A DNA stretch of 40,568 bases from Clostridium sp. ZS2-4 (GCF_026719745.1 NZ_JAPPRQ010000127.1:1-40568), one strand, 5' to 3'. Shown: positions 1 through 7,635, numbered from the stretch's first letter. Numbers and translations: made by a program. The notes: generated by a model not told the origin, from the letters alone.

Positions 1-84
1 TATGCCTATAGCTGGTATAACCATCTTAGACCTCATTCCTTCAATAAAGGATTAACTCCTTTTGAAGCTCGGTACAGCTCATAA
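1..84 (+). CDS. DDE transposase, C-terminal fragment (left IS copy)
   Basis: An open frame enters from outside the window and stops at TAA 82-84, giving 27 residues. It contains WYNHLRPH followed by GLTPFEARY, the C-terminal signature of integrase-core transposases of the IS3/IS481 type, usually found just after the catalytic glutamate. The 5' part, with the catalytic residues, is not in the window, so activity cannot be judged. The gene reads into the window, opposite to the copy at the far end. Confidence 0.75.
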   Translation, partial: YAYSWYNHLRPHSFNKGLTPFEARYSS

Positions 85-126
85 AAATATTAGGCAAAAG
101 TGTTACAATTTTACTTGACCAGAACA
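1..126 (+). mobile_element. Right end of an IS3/IS481-type insertion sequence (left copy, partial)
   Basis: The first 126 bases are the exact reverse complement of 40442-40567. Identity stops at an ACA trinucleotide (124-126) that, read from outside, is TGT, the kind of terminus typical of IS3/IS481-type elements. The segment holds the last codons of a transposase (1-84) and about 42 bp of non-coding tail. The rest of the element lies outside the window. Family assignment is by the C-terminal protein motif only. Confidence 0.8.
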
Positions 127-140
127 AGTAGATTTAAAAG

Positions 141-177
141 TAGTATTGACTTAATATATAGTCAATGCTATTTTTTT
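141..177 (+). terminator. Rho-independent terminator
   Basis: A 10-bp stem (141-150 with 161-170, one G-T pair) closes a 10-base loop and is followed by seven T (171-177). It lies just inside the IS end, so it probably ended a gene that the insertion separated from it, or ends transcription from the transposase. Confidence 0.7.
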
Positions 178-359
178 ATTGGTATACCCATTACCCTCAT
201 TATTTACAACATAACAATTATATTATAATATGGTATTTATAGTATTAAAATATAATATTTAGATTTGATACTTACTATAAAACTGATAATAATATATTTA
301 AGATAATTTTAGTGAAAAATTATCTTAAAAAAGAAAATATAGTGGGGGAAATAAATAAA

Positions 360-839
360 ATGAACTGGATTATAGCATTTGGAGTTTGTAATATCATTAA
401 GTTAATTGAGATACTAATAGAACTGAATATAGGAGATTATTATGGAAAACTTATTTTTAAAGTAAAAAATATAAGAGGCAAACCTGTTTTTTGGATAATA
501 GGGGCAATCCTTTGCTGCACATTGATAGTAAAAGATAGTGTAGATTATATATACTACAAACAAGCTATTGAAATAGAGGAGATTTTAAAATTGTTGTTTT
601 TTACGCAAATGGCAATTCACAAAATTATTACTGAAAGAATCTATTTGAATTTAACAGAAAAAGGAATAAGAGTCAGTGAAGGATTTTGTAAATGGAGTGA
701 AGTTCACTCTTATGAATGGATAAAAGACGATGTATTAAAAATATTGATAAGAAAAGATAAAAGTTTACAATATGCTGAATTTGAAATACAAGAAGAAGAA
801 AGATGGATAGTAGAAAAAGAACTAATAAAAGCAGTTTAG
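360..839 (+). CDS. Small membrane protein with DUF5673-like C-terminal domain
   Basis: The function is unknown. I chose ATG 360 because a GGGGG-type ribosome site (343-347) precedes it; a GTG at 312 in the same frame has no site. The 159-residue product has a hydrophobic N-terminus, a second hydrophobic stretch around residues 44-60, and a soluble C-terminal domain whose core (LTEKGIRV...CKWSEVHSYEW) closely resembles that of the protein at 34045-34548 (ITEEGIIC...FRWSNINSYEW). That pattern recalls DUF5673, small Firmicute membrane proteins; the name is from memory. It stands alone before the PIN gene, 50 bp downstream. The two paralogues lie near opposite ends of the window. Confidence 0.6.
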   Translation: MNWIIAFGVCNIIKLIEILIELNIGDYYGKLIFKVKNIRGKPVFWIIGAILCCTLIVKDSVDYIYYKQAIEIEEILKLLFFTQMAIHKIITERIYLNLTEKGIRVSEGFCKWSEVHSYEWIKDDVLKILIRKDKSLQYAEFEIQEEERWIVEKELIKAV

Positions 840-889
840 GAAGTTTAGTCACTTTGTTCAGGGGAGAAAAAGTTAAGGAGAAAAATTAA

Positions 890-1369
890 ATGGTTAATAA
901 AGAGTATTTGTTGGATACTAATGTGGTTATAAAAATATGGAATGAATATCCTGGCTTATTTGAAGCTATAGAAAGTGATGAGGAAATTGATTTTAAAATT
1001 TATCATCACATAGCAGCAGAATTATCCATAAAAGAATTTAAAGATATTAATGGAGTGCCAGTACTTACCGATAAATTTCTAAAATTATTAGGACATATAA
1101 TTAATGAGGATGCAGTTGGTTTTTCAGAAATTTGTAAACCTAATATTTGTATTAAGCATGATGCCAATAAACATGTATATACTATAAATGGTAACAAACT
1201 CTCCAAAAATGACTATAATCTTATTTGTATTTGTGAAAATAATAAGCAGTATACATTGGTTACTGAAGACAAAAAGATGCTGAATAGTGCAAAGATTATA
1301 TTAGACCCTTCAAGAGTTTTAACTTTCAATGAATTTCTGCGTGATTTAAAAAACTTTAATGTATTATAA
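890..1369 (+). CDS. PIN-domain protein (putative ribonuclease), orphan
   Basis: This 159-residue protein opens with YLLDTNVVIKIW, the first acidic motif of PIN-domain nucleases (D9 of DTN). A conserved-type glutamate follows in AAELSIKEF (about residue 44), and late acidic residues sit in LSKNDYNLICIC and LVTEDKKML. These can form the Mg-binding pocket of a VapC-like RNase. PIN toxins normally follow a small antitoxin gene, but only 50 bp separate this gene from the upstream membrane-protein gene and no antitoxin-sized frame with a ribosome site is there. It could be an orphan toxin or a housekeeping RNase. It has a good ribosome site (AAGGAG) and ends in a strong shared terminator. Confidence 0.7.
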   Translation: MVNKEYLLDTNVVIKIWNEYPGLFEAIESDEEIDFKIYHHIAAELSIKEFKDINGVPVLTDKFLKLLGHIINEDAVGFSEICKPNICIKHDANKHVYTINGNKLSKNDYNLICICENNKQYTLVTEDKKMLNSAKIILDPSRVLTFNEFLRDLKNFNVL

Positions 1370-1371
1370 AT

Positions 1372-1409
1372 AAAGATAACAAAGTTGAAAATAGAACTTT
1401 GTTATCTTT
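1372..1409. terminator. Bidirectional terminator
   Basis: A perfect 15-bp stem (1372-1386 with 1395-1409) with an 8-base loop has A-rich and T-rich flanks on either side. It lies between two convergent genes (PIN protein on plus, YgjV-GNAT protein on minus) and can serve both. Confidence 0.88.
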
Positions 1410-1415
1410 TAAAAG

Positions 1416-2051
1416 TTATATATGTATTGATTTTATAAAACATCTACGATCATTCTCTACACTTTCTTTAAATCCCATTTTCTTCAAGTATTTAATATGT
1501 TCATCTTTTGATGAAAAACTTATGAATTTAGAATAACCTTTATCTATAAAATAGTTTTTATTATATTCAAACACATATGTTCCAATTTTAAAATCTCTGT
1601 ATTGTGGTATAACAAAATCAAGCTCTACATTAAGAGTATCTTCATTATAACGTGAACCTATAAATAGTCCTGCTGGCATCATATTTCTTAAAATATAGAA
1701 GTTCACATCAGAATTACTAATATTAAACTTAGATTTATCAGAGTATTTCTCAATCTCAGTTTTATAAAAATCTAAGAAGTAATTAAAATACTGATAGTTA
1801 CTTTCAATAGGAAGTATCTTAAAGTACTCCTTAGAGCGATATATCTTTATAAGATGATATATGTTTATTAAGACAATACCAAGATTCATAAATCCTACTG
1901 GTAATGCACCAATTAAAAATCCATAAAGAGAAAATATACCAGAACCTAATAAATTAATCCATCTTAGCTTTATTATAGAATTCATTAATAGCGATATTAG
2001 AACAAGAAGTGAAGCTAAATAACCTAACCATTCTAACCAATTAATATTCAT
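1416..2051 (-). CDS. YgjV-like inner-membrane protein fused to a GNAT-like domain
   Basis: This is a 211-residue protein. The first ~75 residues have three hydrophobic segments and begin WLEWLGYLASLLVLISLLM, then RWINLLGSGIFSLYG; this matches the YgjV-type membrane family (Imp-YgjV), whose function is unknown. Residues ~100-205 look like a GNAT fold: a strand ending VELDFVIPQYRDFKIGTYVF (acetyl-CoA loop region) and a late HIKYLKKMGF element typical of motif B. The soluble half is probably cytoplasmic. The canonical Q/RxxGxG/A loop is weak (YRDFKIG), so catalysis is uncertain. The gene is divergent from the small membrane-protein genes at 2338 and uses ATG with an AGGAGG-type site. Confidence 0.65.
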   Translation of the reverse strand: MNINWLEWLGYLASLLVLISLLMNSIIKLRWINLLGSGIFSLYGFLIGALPVGFMNLGIVLINIYHLIKIYRSKEYFKILPIESNYQYFNYFLDFYKTEIEKYSDKSKFNISNSDVNFYILRNMMPAGLFIGSRYNEDTLNVELDFVIPQYRDFKIGTYVFEYNKNYFIDKGYSKFISFSSKDEHIKYLKKMGFKESVENDRRCFIKSIHI

Positions 2052-2238
2052 TGTAACCCTCCTATCAAAAACTATTTATAAATATAATTTGTATGAATAG
2101 ATTTTATTATGTAATTACTTTGAATAGTTATTTGAATATTTCAAGAGAAAACGAGAAATATTAAGAGTAAAAAGAAGGAAATCACATAAATTATCCAAAA
2201 ATATGAGGGATTTAACTATATGGTATTAAATACAATAT

Positions 2239-2267
2239 TTGAGATTGTAAAAACTATATAATATAAT
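2239..2267 (+). promoter_or_regulatory. Probable sigma-A promoter
   Basis: TTGAGA (2239-2244) and TATAAT (2262-2267) are separated by 17 bp and lie ~70 bp before the small membrane-protein gene at 2338. Nothing else was recognised in the 2052-2337 gap apart from A/T-rich DNA. Confidence 0.6.
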
Positions 2268-2337
2268 AAATTTAACATCTAAACAAGATGTATAAAGTCA
2301 TCAATAAAATTTATTTTATATAGAAGGAGAGATAAAT

Positions 2338-2595
2338 ATGGACTTAGCTACTTGGTTTTTAGTTGGTATCATAATTGTTACTCTTGGCTTAATGGTAGTG
2401 GCTCAATATAAATATATCGAACAAATGGACAAGATAGAGCAATATTCAAATATGTCACAAGGACAGATGTACGAGAAAATGTCATTTCAAGAAAATATGC
2501 TGCATAGAGGCATTCAGTCTAATTTTATAACAGGTTCAATTGCATATTTTTTATATAAATTAATTAATATAAATAAAAGAACAGAATTTCACTAG
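2338..2595 (+). CDS. Small membrane protein, unknown function
   Basis: I do not recognise this 85-residue protein. It has one clear N-terminal transmembrane helix (residues ~6-23, rich in I, V and L), a polar middle with several Met and Gln residues (YSNMSQGQMYEKMSFQENM), and a weaker hydrophobic stretch around residues 63-77. The ribosome site AAGGAGAG lies 8 bp before the ATG, and a good promoter precedes it. It is followed after 40 bp by another small membrane-protein gene, and the two share the terminator at 2871, so they are likely one transcript. Confidence 0.6.
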   Translation: MDLATWFLVGIIIVTLGLMVVAQYKYIEQMDKIEQYSNMSQGQMYEKMSFQENMLHRGIQSNFITGSIAYFLYKLININKRTEFH

Positions 2596-2635
2596 TAATA
2601 TGTGAAATCCAATATACAACTGGGGGTAAAATTAT

Positions 2636-2845
2636 ATGAAAATCAGTGAACGTTCATTAGAACTAATAACAGTTATATTTGCTTATATAGTATCAAGAGT
2701 AATATTTAAACTAACTAATTTTAAATATTCACTTTTTAGTGATCCTTTTAACATAACAAAATTTGCTATAGATTTGGGAACATGGATGATTATAAGTTTT
2801 GTTATCCTATTAATTCTAAAAAAATGTTTTAAAGTTGTTAAATAA
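2636..2845 (+). CDS. Small two-helix membrane protein, unknown function
   Basis: This is a 69-residue protein with two hydrophobic segments (about residues 9-26 and 46-62) and short basic ends (a Lys-rich C-terminus). A GGGGGT ribosome site is 9 bp before the ATG. No family is recognised. It lies directly before a strong terminator and follows the 85-residue membrane protein, which suggests a two-gene unit. An antisense frame over this gene (2683-2868) lacks support. Confidence 0.55.
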   Translation: MKISERSLELITVIFAYIVSRVIFKLTNFKYSLFSDPFNITKFAIDLGTWMIISFVILLILKKCFKVVK

Positions 2846-2870
2846 ATTTTAAAATCATAACATACCATTG

Positions 2871-2900
2871 AAAAGTGCTAATTTATTAGCACTTTTTTTT
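2871..2900 (+). terminator. Rho-independent terminator
   Basis: A perfect 11-bp stem (2871-2881 with 2886-2896) and a TTTA loop run into a T tract (to ~2900). It separates the small membrane-protein pair from the two-component operon. Confidence 0.88.
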
Positions 2901-2909
2901 ACATTGACC

Positions 2910-2949
2910 TTAAGAAAATCTTAAGATTTATATACAGAATTTGTTAAGA
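2910..2949 (+). promoter_or_regulatory. Triple TTAAGA boxes, putative response-regulator operator
   Basis: TTAAGA occurs at 2910-2915, 2921-2926 and 2944-2949, i.e. starts spaced 11 and 23 bp, about one and two helical turns. Same-face direct repeats with this spacing are typical of OmpR/PhoB-type regulators, and the next gene encodes one. Autoregulation is an inference; the first two boxes also form a short palindrome. Confidence 0.5.
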
Positions 2950-2990
2950 TTCAGTTGATATTATTATCTTATAGCAAATAAGGGAGGTTA

Positions 2991-2999
2991 TGTTATAAT
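2991..2999 (+). promoter_or_regulatory. Extended -10 promoter element
   Basis: TGTTATAAT (a TGn extension plus a consensus -10) lies ~32 bp before the TTG start of the response regulator and ~42 bp downstream of the last TTAAGA box. There is no good -35 hexamer 17 bp upstream, as expected for an extended -10 or activator-dependent promoter. Confidence 0.45.
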
Positions 3000-3031
3000 A
3001 TGGATAAAATTATAAGTAGAGGTGATACTTC

Positions 3032-3718
3032 TTGAATATATTAGTTTGTGATGATGATAAGGAAATAGTAGATGCTATAAAAATTTATTTAAATAACGAA
3101 GGCTATAAAGTATTTAAAGCCTTTAATGGGATAGAAGCTTTAGCAATAATAGAAAAAAATGAAATACATCTTATTGTAATGGATGTTATGATGCCTAAAA
3201 TGAATGGGTTAAGAGCGGTTATGAAGATAAGAGAAAATAATAATATACCAGTAATTATGCTTTCTGCAAAAACAGAGGATACAGATAAAATAATGGGATT
3301 AAATATGGGGGCTGATGATTATATATCCAAGCCTTTTAATCCGTTAGAATTAATTGCAAGAGTTAAGTCCCAGCTAAGAAGGTATACAACATTAGGGAGC
3401 ATTGAAACGAAAAGTAATGTTTATAAAACAGGAGGGCTTGAGGTAGATGATGAAAGCAAGATTATAACTATTGATGGGGAAGAGGTTCAACTTACCCCAG
3501 TACAATATAAGATACTAAGGCTTTTGACTGCAAATGCTGGGAAGGTATATTCCATAGATGAAATATATGAGAAAGTATGGAAGGAACCTGCCTTCAATCC
3601 AGAAAATACAGTAGCAGTTCACATAAGAAAAATAAGAGAAAAGATTGAAATAAATCCTAAAGAGCCAAAATATTTAAAGGTGGTGTGGGGAATTGGATAC
3701 AAAGTGGAAAAAATATAG
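3032..3718 (+). CDS. OmpR-family response regulator
   Basis: This is a 228-residue DNA-binding response regulator. The receiver domain (1-115) shows the acidic pair D7/D8, phosphoacceptor D51 in VMDVMMPKMNG, S78 in the LSA motif and K100 in SKPF. The C-terminal winged helix (about 130-226) has the usual VQLTPVQYKILRLLTANAGKV start and ends VVWGIGYKVE. It would be phosphorylated by the kinase encoded next and bind direct repeats, possibly the TTAAGA boxes upstream. The start is TTG 3032, backed by a GAGGTGA ribosome site; no ATG or GTG fits better. It overlaps the kinase gene by 26 bp. The layout resembles VanR-type clostridial regulators, but the signal is unknown. Confidence 0.93.
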   Translation: MNILVCDDDKEIVDAIKIYLNNEGYKVFKAFNGIEALAIIEKNEIHLIVMDVMMPKMNGLRAVMKIRENNNIPVIMLSAKTEDTDKIMGLNMGADDYISKPFNPLELIARVKSQLRRYTTLGSIETKSNVYKTGGLEVDDESKIITIDGEEVQLTPVQYKILRLLTANAGKVYSIDEIYEKVWKEPAFNPENTVAVHIRKIREKIEINPKEPKYLKVVWGIGYKVEKI

Positions 3719-5789
3719 CCACTCATTAATAACAAAAATTATAGTTTTTATAATTGTTATAACATGTTTTACTGGGACGATAACAACGGTTATAAATACT
3801 TTTGATACTATAGACTCTCGAGATGCTGATTTTGATATTATTTTTAAAGATAATTATTATCTTGGAAATCAATTTACAAGACAAAATGAGGAGATTATAA
3901 GAAGTTTAGTACAGTTAATAGAAGAATATAAGAGCAAAGAGTATATTCTAAAGGGTGGAAGTATTACAAAACAAGATATGGAAGACGAAGAAAATAATTT
4001 ATTTTCAAGTTTTGAGGAAAATTCTAATTATTACAATCCTAATTTAAGTAATGGGGAAAACTATAAAAAATTCAAGGAAGTTTATAAGGAGGAAATTTCT
4101 CAGATTAAGAATAAGTTAATACAACAAGACTTACAAGCATATCATAATCATATGAAAAAATTAAAAGATTTTAAAGGTATTATCTATTATGCAAGTGACG
4201 GTAAGAATAAAATCACAAATAGTTCTAATGTAACTAAAGATTATTTCAAAACCTTTCCTTGTTATATGATATTAGATGAAGCTGTAGATGAGGTATATCC
4301 AAAAGAAATTAAAGATAATGAGGATTATTACTTCAGTATATCAGATATAGATCAATTAGATAGAATAAAGAGTACTATGTATATAGGTTTCTCTGATGAA
4401 TATTTAAATTCAAATATAGAAAAGTGGGAAGAAACCAAAGCAATCGTTACTAAAAATTTATATAGAGCAGCAGCTTTTTTAGCGGGGTTAATATTATCAT
4501 TTATATATTTAGTATTAATTATAGGAAGAAAATCTTTCAAAGATAAAGAAGTACATTTAAATTCAGTTGATAGATTATATAATGACATTAATTTAGGATT
4601 ATGCTTAGGACTTATAATGCTATGGTTTGTATCGATAACAGAGGGATATTCTAACATTATTTATAAAATGATAAGTCCAGTAACTGCATCAATTGCTGCA
4701 TTAGGATTAATTCTGGTTTTATCATTGATTAAACATTTCAAAAACAGCACTCTTCTGAATCATACATTAACATATAGTATTTTTCATAAAATAGTTAAAT
4801 CCATAAAAGACGTATATGATAGTGGAAAGCTTGGAACAAAGGTTATATTAATTATAATGATATACTCAATATTAGTGGCTTTAACATCTTTCATATCTGT
4901 GATAATTATAGGAGCAGGAATTTGGTTAGCTCTTAAGCAAGTGGAAAAGTTTAATGCAATAAAAAAAGGCGTAGAGATAATAAAAAATGGAGATATCCAT
5001 CATACAATAGATATACAAGGAGAAGGAGAACTTGCAATACTTGCTGCTAATATTAATGGTATAACTGATGGTTTAAAAGAAGCGGTTAATAATGAAGTGA
5101 GAAGTCAGAGGTTAAAAAATGAATTAATCACTAATGTATCCCATGATATAAGAACACCGTTAACTTCTATCATTACCTATGTTGATTTACTAAAAACAGA
5201 AAAAGATCAATCAAAGTTAACGGAATATATAGAAATACTAGATCAGAAATCTCAAAGATTAAAAATATTAACTGATGATTTATTTGAAGCATCAAAAGCT
5301 TCCAGCGGGAATATTCCAGTAAACTATGAGAAAATAGATATTATATCCTTAATAACACAGGGGTTAGGAGAACTTAATGATAAAATTGAAGCTATGGAAT
5401 TAGAATTTAAGATGAATTATCCTAAAGATAAAGTATATATTACAGCAGATGGAAAATTATTATGGAGAGCCATAGAGAATTTATTGTCAAATATATTTAA
5501 ATATGCCCTAAAAGGGTCAAGGGTTTATATAGACATTGAAAACTTAGGCAGCGAAGTAATGTTAACAATCAAAAATATTTCAGCATATGAACTAAACATC
5601 TCAGCAGATGAACTTATGGAGCGTTTTAAACGAGGAGATGAATCCAGAAGCACTCAGGGAAGTGGACTAGGACTATCTATTGCTAAGAGTTTGATAGATA
5701 TTCAAAAAGGAAGCTTGAATATAGAGATAGATGGAGATTTATTCAAGGCTATTATCAAAATGCCTAAATATAAAACCAGTAATAATTGA
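3693..5789 (+). CDS. Membrane sensor histidine kinase, multi-pass
   Basis: This 698-residue kinase is longer than the common 350-500-residue type. A first membrane helix (~14-33) is followed by a ~220-residue extracytoplasmic domain rich in charged residues. Four or five further helices lie at ~258-277, 296-315, 327-347 and 384-414, then a HAMP-like linker. The H-box (SHDIRTPLTS) carries phospho-acceptor H484; an N-box (NLLSNIFKYA) and a G-box (GSGLGLSIAKS) follow, so the catalytic core is intact. The start is TTG 3693 inside the regulator gene, which implies translational coupling. The ligand cannot be inferred; no transporter or resistance gene lies next to it. Confidence 0.9.
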   Translation: MDTKWKKYSHSLITKIIVFIIVITCFTGTITTVINTFDTIDSRDADFDIIFKDNYYLGNQFTRQNEEIIRSLVQLIEEYKSKEYILKGGSITKQDMEDEENNLFSSFEENSNYYNPNLSNGENYKKFKEVYKEEISQIKNKLIQQDLQAYHNHMKKLKDFKGIIYYASDGKNKITNSSNVTKDYFKTFPCYMILDEAVDEVYPKEIKDNEDYYFSISDIDQLDRIKSTMYIGFSDEYLNSNIEKWEETKAIVTKNLYRAAAFLAGLILSFIYLVLIIGRKSFKDKEVHLNSVDRLYNDINLGLCLGLIMLWFVSITEGYSNIIYKMISPVTASIAALGLILVLSLIKHFKNSTLLNHTLTYSIFHKIVKSIKDVYDSGKLGTKVILIIMIYSILVALTSFISVIIIGAGIWLALKQVEKFNAIKKGVEIIKNGDIHHTIDIQGEGELAILAANINGITDGLKEAVNNEVRSQRLKNELITNVSHDIRTPLTSIITYVDLLKTEKDQSKLTEYIEILDQKSQRLKILTDDLFEASKASSGNIPVNYEKIDIISLITQGLGELNDKIEAMELEFKMNYPKDKVYITADGKLLWRAIENLLSNIFKYALKGSRVYIDIENLGSEVMLTIKNISAYELNISADELMERFKRGDESRSTQGSGLGLSIAKSLIDIQKGSLNIEIDGDLFKAIIKMPKYKTSNN

Positions 5790-5837
5790 TAAGCGGCAGT
5801 TAACTATATGAAATAATTAAAACAGAACCAATGTTGA

Positions 5838-5873
5838 TATACCACATTAATAAATATTAATGTGGTATAGTTT
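5838..5873 (+). terminator. Rho-independent terminator
   Basis: A perfect 13-bp stem (5838-5850 with 5857-5869) and a 6-base loop end in GTTTTA. It lies 48 bp after the kinase gene and ends the two-component operon. Confidence 0.8.
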
Positions 5874-5907
5874 TATATATAAATAAATAATTAAGGAGCA
5901 GAAAAAT

Positions 5908-6138
5908 ATGAATAACAACATTAAATTAAGTAAGGAAAAAAGAGAACATATGAATTTGAAAATTAAAAGCTATTTTCAAAAGGAAAGGGATGAGGAATTA
6001 GGAGATTTAGCTTCAGATCTGATTTTAGATTTTATAATAGAAGAATTAGCTCCAGAATTTTATAATCAAGGCGTTTATAATGCTTATCAATATATGAATG
6101 ATAGACTTGATGATGTTTTAGGAATGCAAAAGTATTAA
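5908..6138 (+). CDS. DUF2164 family protein
   Basis: This 76-residue protein has the hallmark pattern of DUF2164: an N-terminal IKLSKEKRE helix, then KSYFQKERDEELGDLA, then LILDFIIEELAPEFYNQGVY and a final helix with YMNDRLDDVL. It is small, acidic, soluble and probably all-helical. The function of the family is unknown. The gene has its own ribosome site (AAGGAG, 11 bp before ATG), follows a terminator and has no obvious operon partner. Confidence 0.88.
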   Translation: MNNNIKLSKEKREHMNLKIKSYFQKERDEELGDLASDLILDFIIEELAPEFYNQGVYNAYQYMNDRLDDVLGMQKY

Positions 6139-6147
6139 TTTTATCCT

Positions 6148-6193
6148 ATGACTAACAATTTTAATACTTCACCTGAATTAAGTTTCACTTTAT
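6148..6193 (-). repeat. Dispersed intergenic repeat, copy A
   Basis: Read on the minus strand this is a ~41-bp element running from GTGAAACTTAATTCAGGTG to AAATTGTTAGTCAT. It matches 16887-16932 (plus strand) at about 36 of 41 positions, and its GAATTAAGTTTCACTTTAT end is also found at 12989-13007. All copies are intergenic. Confidence 0.75.
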
Positions 6194-6218
6194 TTACTTC
6201 TATATTATAGATCAATAA

Positions 6219-6263
6219 ACATATAATGATATATAACATATAATGATATATAACACATAATGA
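6219..6263. repeat. 17-bp tandem repeat, about 2.6 copies
   Basis: ACATATAATGATATATA occurs at 6219-6235 and again, identical, at 6236-6252, followed by a diverged partial third copy. Each unit contains a -10-like TATAAT. It lies ~60-90 bp before the membrane-protein gene at 6312, so it may affect that gene's promoter, and copy number could vary between strains. Confidence 0.7.
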
Positions 6264-6311
6264 AGCTTAGGCGGGATATAATAATTCATTAGGTAAATGA
6301 GGGGGAGCTGC

Positions 6312-6866
6312 ATGACTGAAAGTGGATTCAGGAAATTATATTGGGGATTTTTGTTTATAATGATTGATTTTAGAATAATGGGTTTTGATATTTTACCAGA
6401 TACAATAGGATATATATTATTTGCTTTAGGATTTAGTATTCTTGCTTCAAATAGTATATACTTCGTTAAGGCTCGGAATTTTAATATTGTAATGATAGTA
6501 TTATCATTATTTTCAATATATGAAAAACCTGTACAGTCAGGAGAGAGCTGGATTCACTTTGGTTCTTTGGGATTCATAGGCGTACTTATTGGAGTTATCA
6601 CAATAATATTAGGACTGCTTGTTATATATAATTTGTTTATGGGGATTAAGGATATGTGTGAACAACGGGGGGAAATAGGATTATGTTCGGAAGCTAACAA
6701 GAGATGGACTCAATATTTACAGCTTCAGATAGCAGCAATTTTTGCATTTGTTCTGATTTTTATTCCACTGTTAGCAATAATTTATATTATTGTGCTGCTT
6801 GTAGTAACAGTAATGTTAACGGTAAAAATAATGAAATTTATGAAAAAGTGTGGAGAAGGCCTATAG
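6312..6866 (+). CDS. Multi-pass membrane protein, unknown function
   Basis: This is a 184-residue hydrophobic protein with about four or five membrane segments (near residues 6-20, 28-45, 55-66, 82-106 and 134-170). I chose ATG 6312 because GGGGGAG (6301-6307) sits just before it; an in-frame ATG at 6297 lies upstream of that site. The N-terminal MIDFRIMGFDILPDTIGYIL pattern (a short helix then DILPD) is seen in uncharacterised Firmicute membrane proteins; no function is known to me. It stands alone, before the long ilv leader. From 6867 to the promoter at 7060 I see only A/T-rich DNA. Confidence 0.7.
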   Translation: MTESGFRKLYWGFLFIMIDFRIMGFDILPDTIGYILFALGFSILASNSIYFVKARNFNIVMIVLSLFSIYEKPVQSGESWIHFGSLGFIGVLIGVITIILGLLVIYNLFMGIKDMCEQRGEIGLCSEANKRWTQYLQLQIAAIFAFVLIFIPLLAIIYIIVLLVVTVMLTVKIMKFMKKCGEGL

Positions 6867-7059
6867 AAGTTTAACTTGCAAAACATATTTAAAAAAGAAG
6901 GAAACTCATCAGAATCAAAAGTAAAAAGCTAATAATACGAAAGAAAATAATATGGTTTATTCATAACAAATAGTAATAAAAATATAGATTTTAAATATAA
7001 TATTCGTAACAAACAAATTCAAATTTGAAAAAAAATTATAAAAACTTTTCGGAATTGTA

Positions 7060-7088
7060 TTGACATAGTTGTTTGAAAGTAGTAAACT
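7060..7088 (+). promoter_or_regulatory. Promoter of the ilv operon
   Basis: TTGACA (7060-7065), a 17-bp spacer and TAAACT (7083-7088) form a near-consensus sigma-A promoter. A transcript from here would begin ~40 nt before the first T-box leader. Confidence 0.75.
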
Positions 7089-7127
7089 ATGACTCAAATC
7101 AAAAAATAAATTTCAATTTTCAAAAAC

Positions 7128-7335
7128 TAAGATAGGGAAGAGTAAATAATTATATATCTTGTAGAGAGTGGGGAAAGGTGAAAGCCCATAGATAATAGGT
7201 TATTGAAAATCACCCTGGAGTTGCAGGCTGAATCAAGTAAGCTGTGCCGGTGAAAGCCGTTATTATATAAGTTACAAATTTGAGTGGTACCGCGAGCATA
7301 TTTCGCCTCATGAGAGGTAGAGTATGTTTTTTTTT
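7128..7335 (+). promoter_or_regulatory. T-box leader 1, isoleucine (ATC specifier)
   Basis: A tRNA-sensing leader. Visible parts: the AGGGAAGAGTA start of stem I, GAGAGTGGGG and GGTGAAAGCCC, the specifier region GAAAATCACC with codon ATC at 7209-7211, the CTGGAG motif, and the T-box TGGTACCGCG (7285-7294). The terminator has arms at 7297-7302/7321-7326 and 7306-7309/7314-7317, then nine T. Uncharged tRNA-Ile would favour antitermination. The bulge UGGU fits an A discriminator base, as expected for tRNA-Ile. Confidence 0.9.
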
Positions 7336-7434
7336 ATAAAAAACAGGATCGCTTTTAGAAAAAAAGAAAAATAAAAGTAACACAAATGCTATTTTGAGAA
7401 TATTTTAAATATTAACAATTTAAAAATGAATGCT

Positions 7435-7635
7435 GAGATAGGGAAGAGTAGATAATTATATGTCTTACAGAGAGTGGGGAAAGGTGAAAGCCCACAGATA
7501 ATAGGTTATTAAAAATCACCCTGGAGCTGCAGGCTGAAATTAAGTAAGCTGTGCCGGTGCAAACCGTTATTAATTAGGAGCTATAAATTTGAGTGGTACC
7601 GCGATTTCTTCGCCTCAAGGCAGGAAATCTTTTTT
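7435..7635 (+). promoter_or_regulatory. T-box leader 2, isoleucine (ATC specifier), tandem copy
   Basis: A second complete T-box leader ~100 nt after the first and nearly identical to it through stem I: AGGGAAGAGTA, GAGAGTGGGG, the specifier ATC at 7515-7517, CTGGAG, and the T-box TGGTACCGCG at 7594-7603. The terminator (7603-7608 with 7624-7629, then six T) differs in sequence from that of leader 1. No separate promoter is evident between the two, so they act in series on one transcript. Confidence 0.9.
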
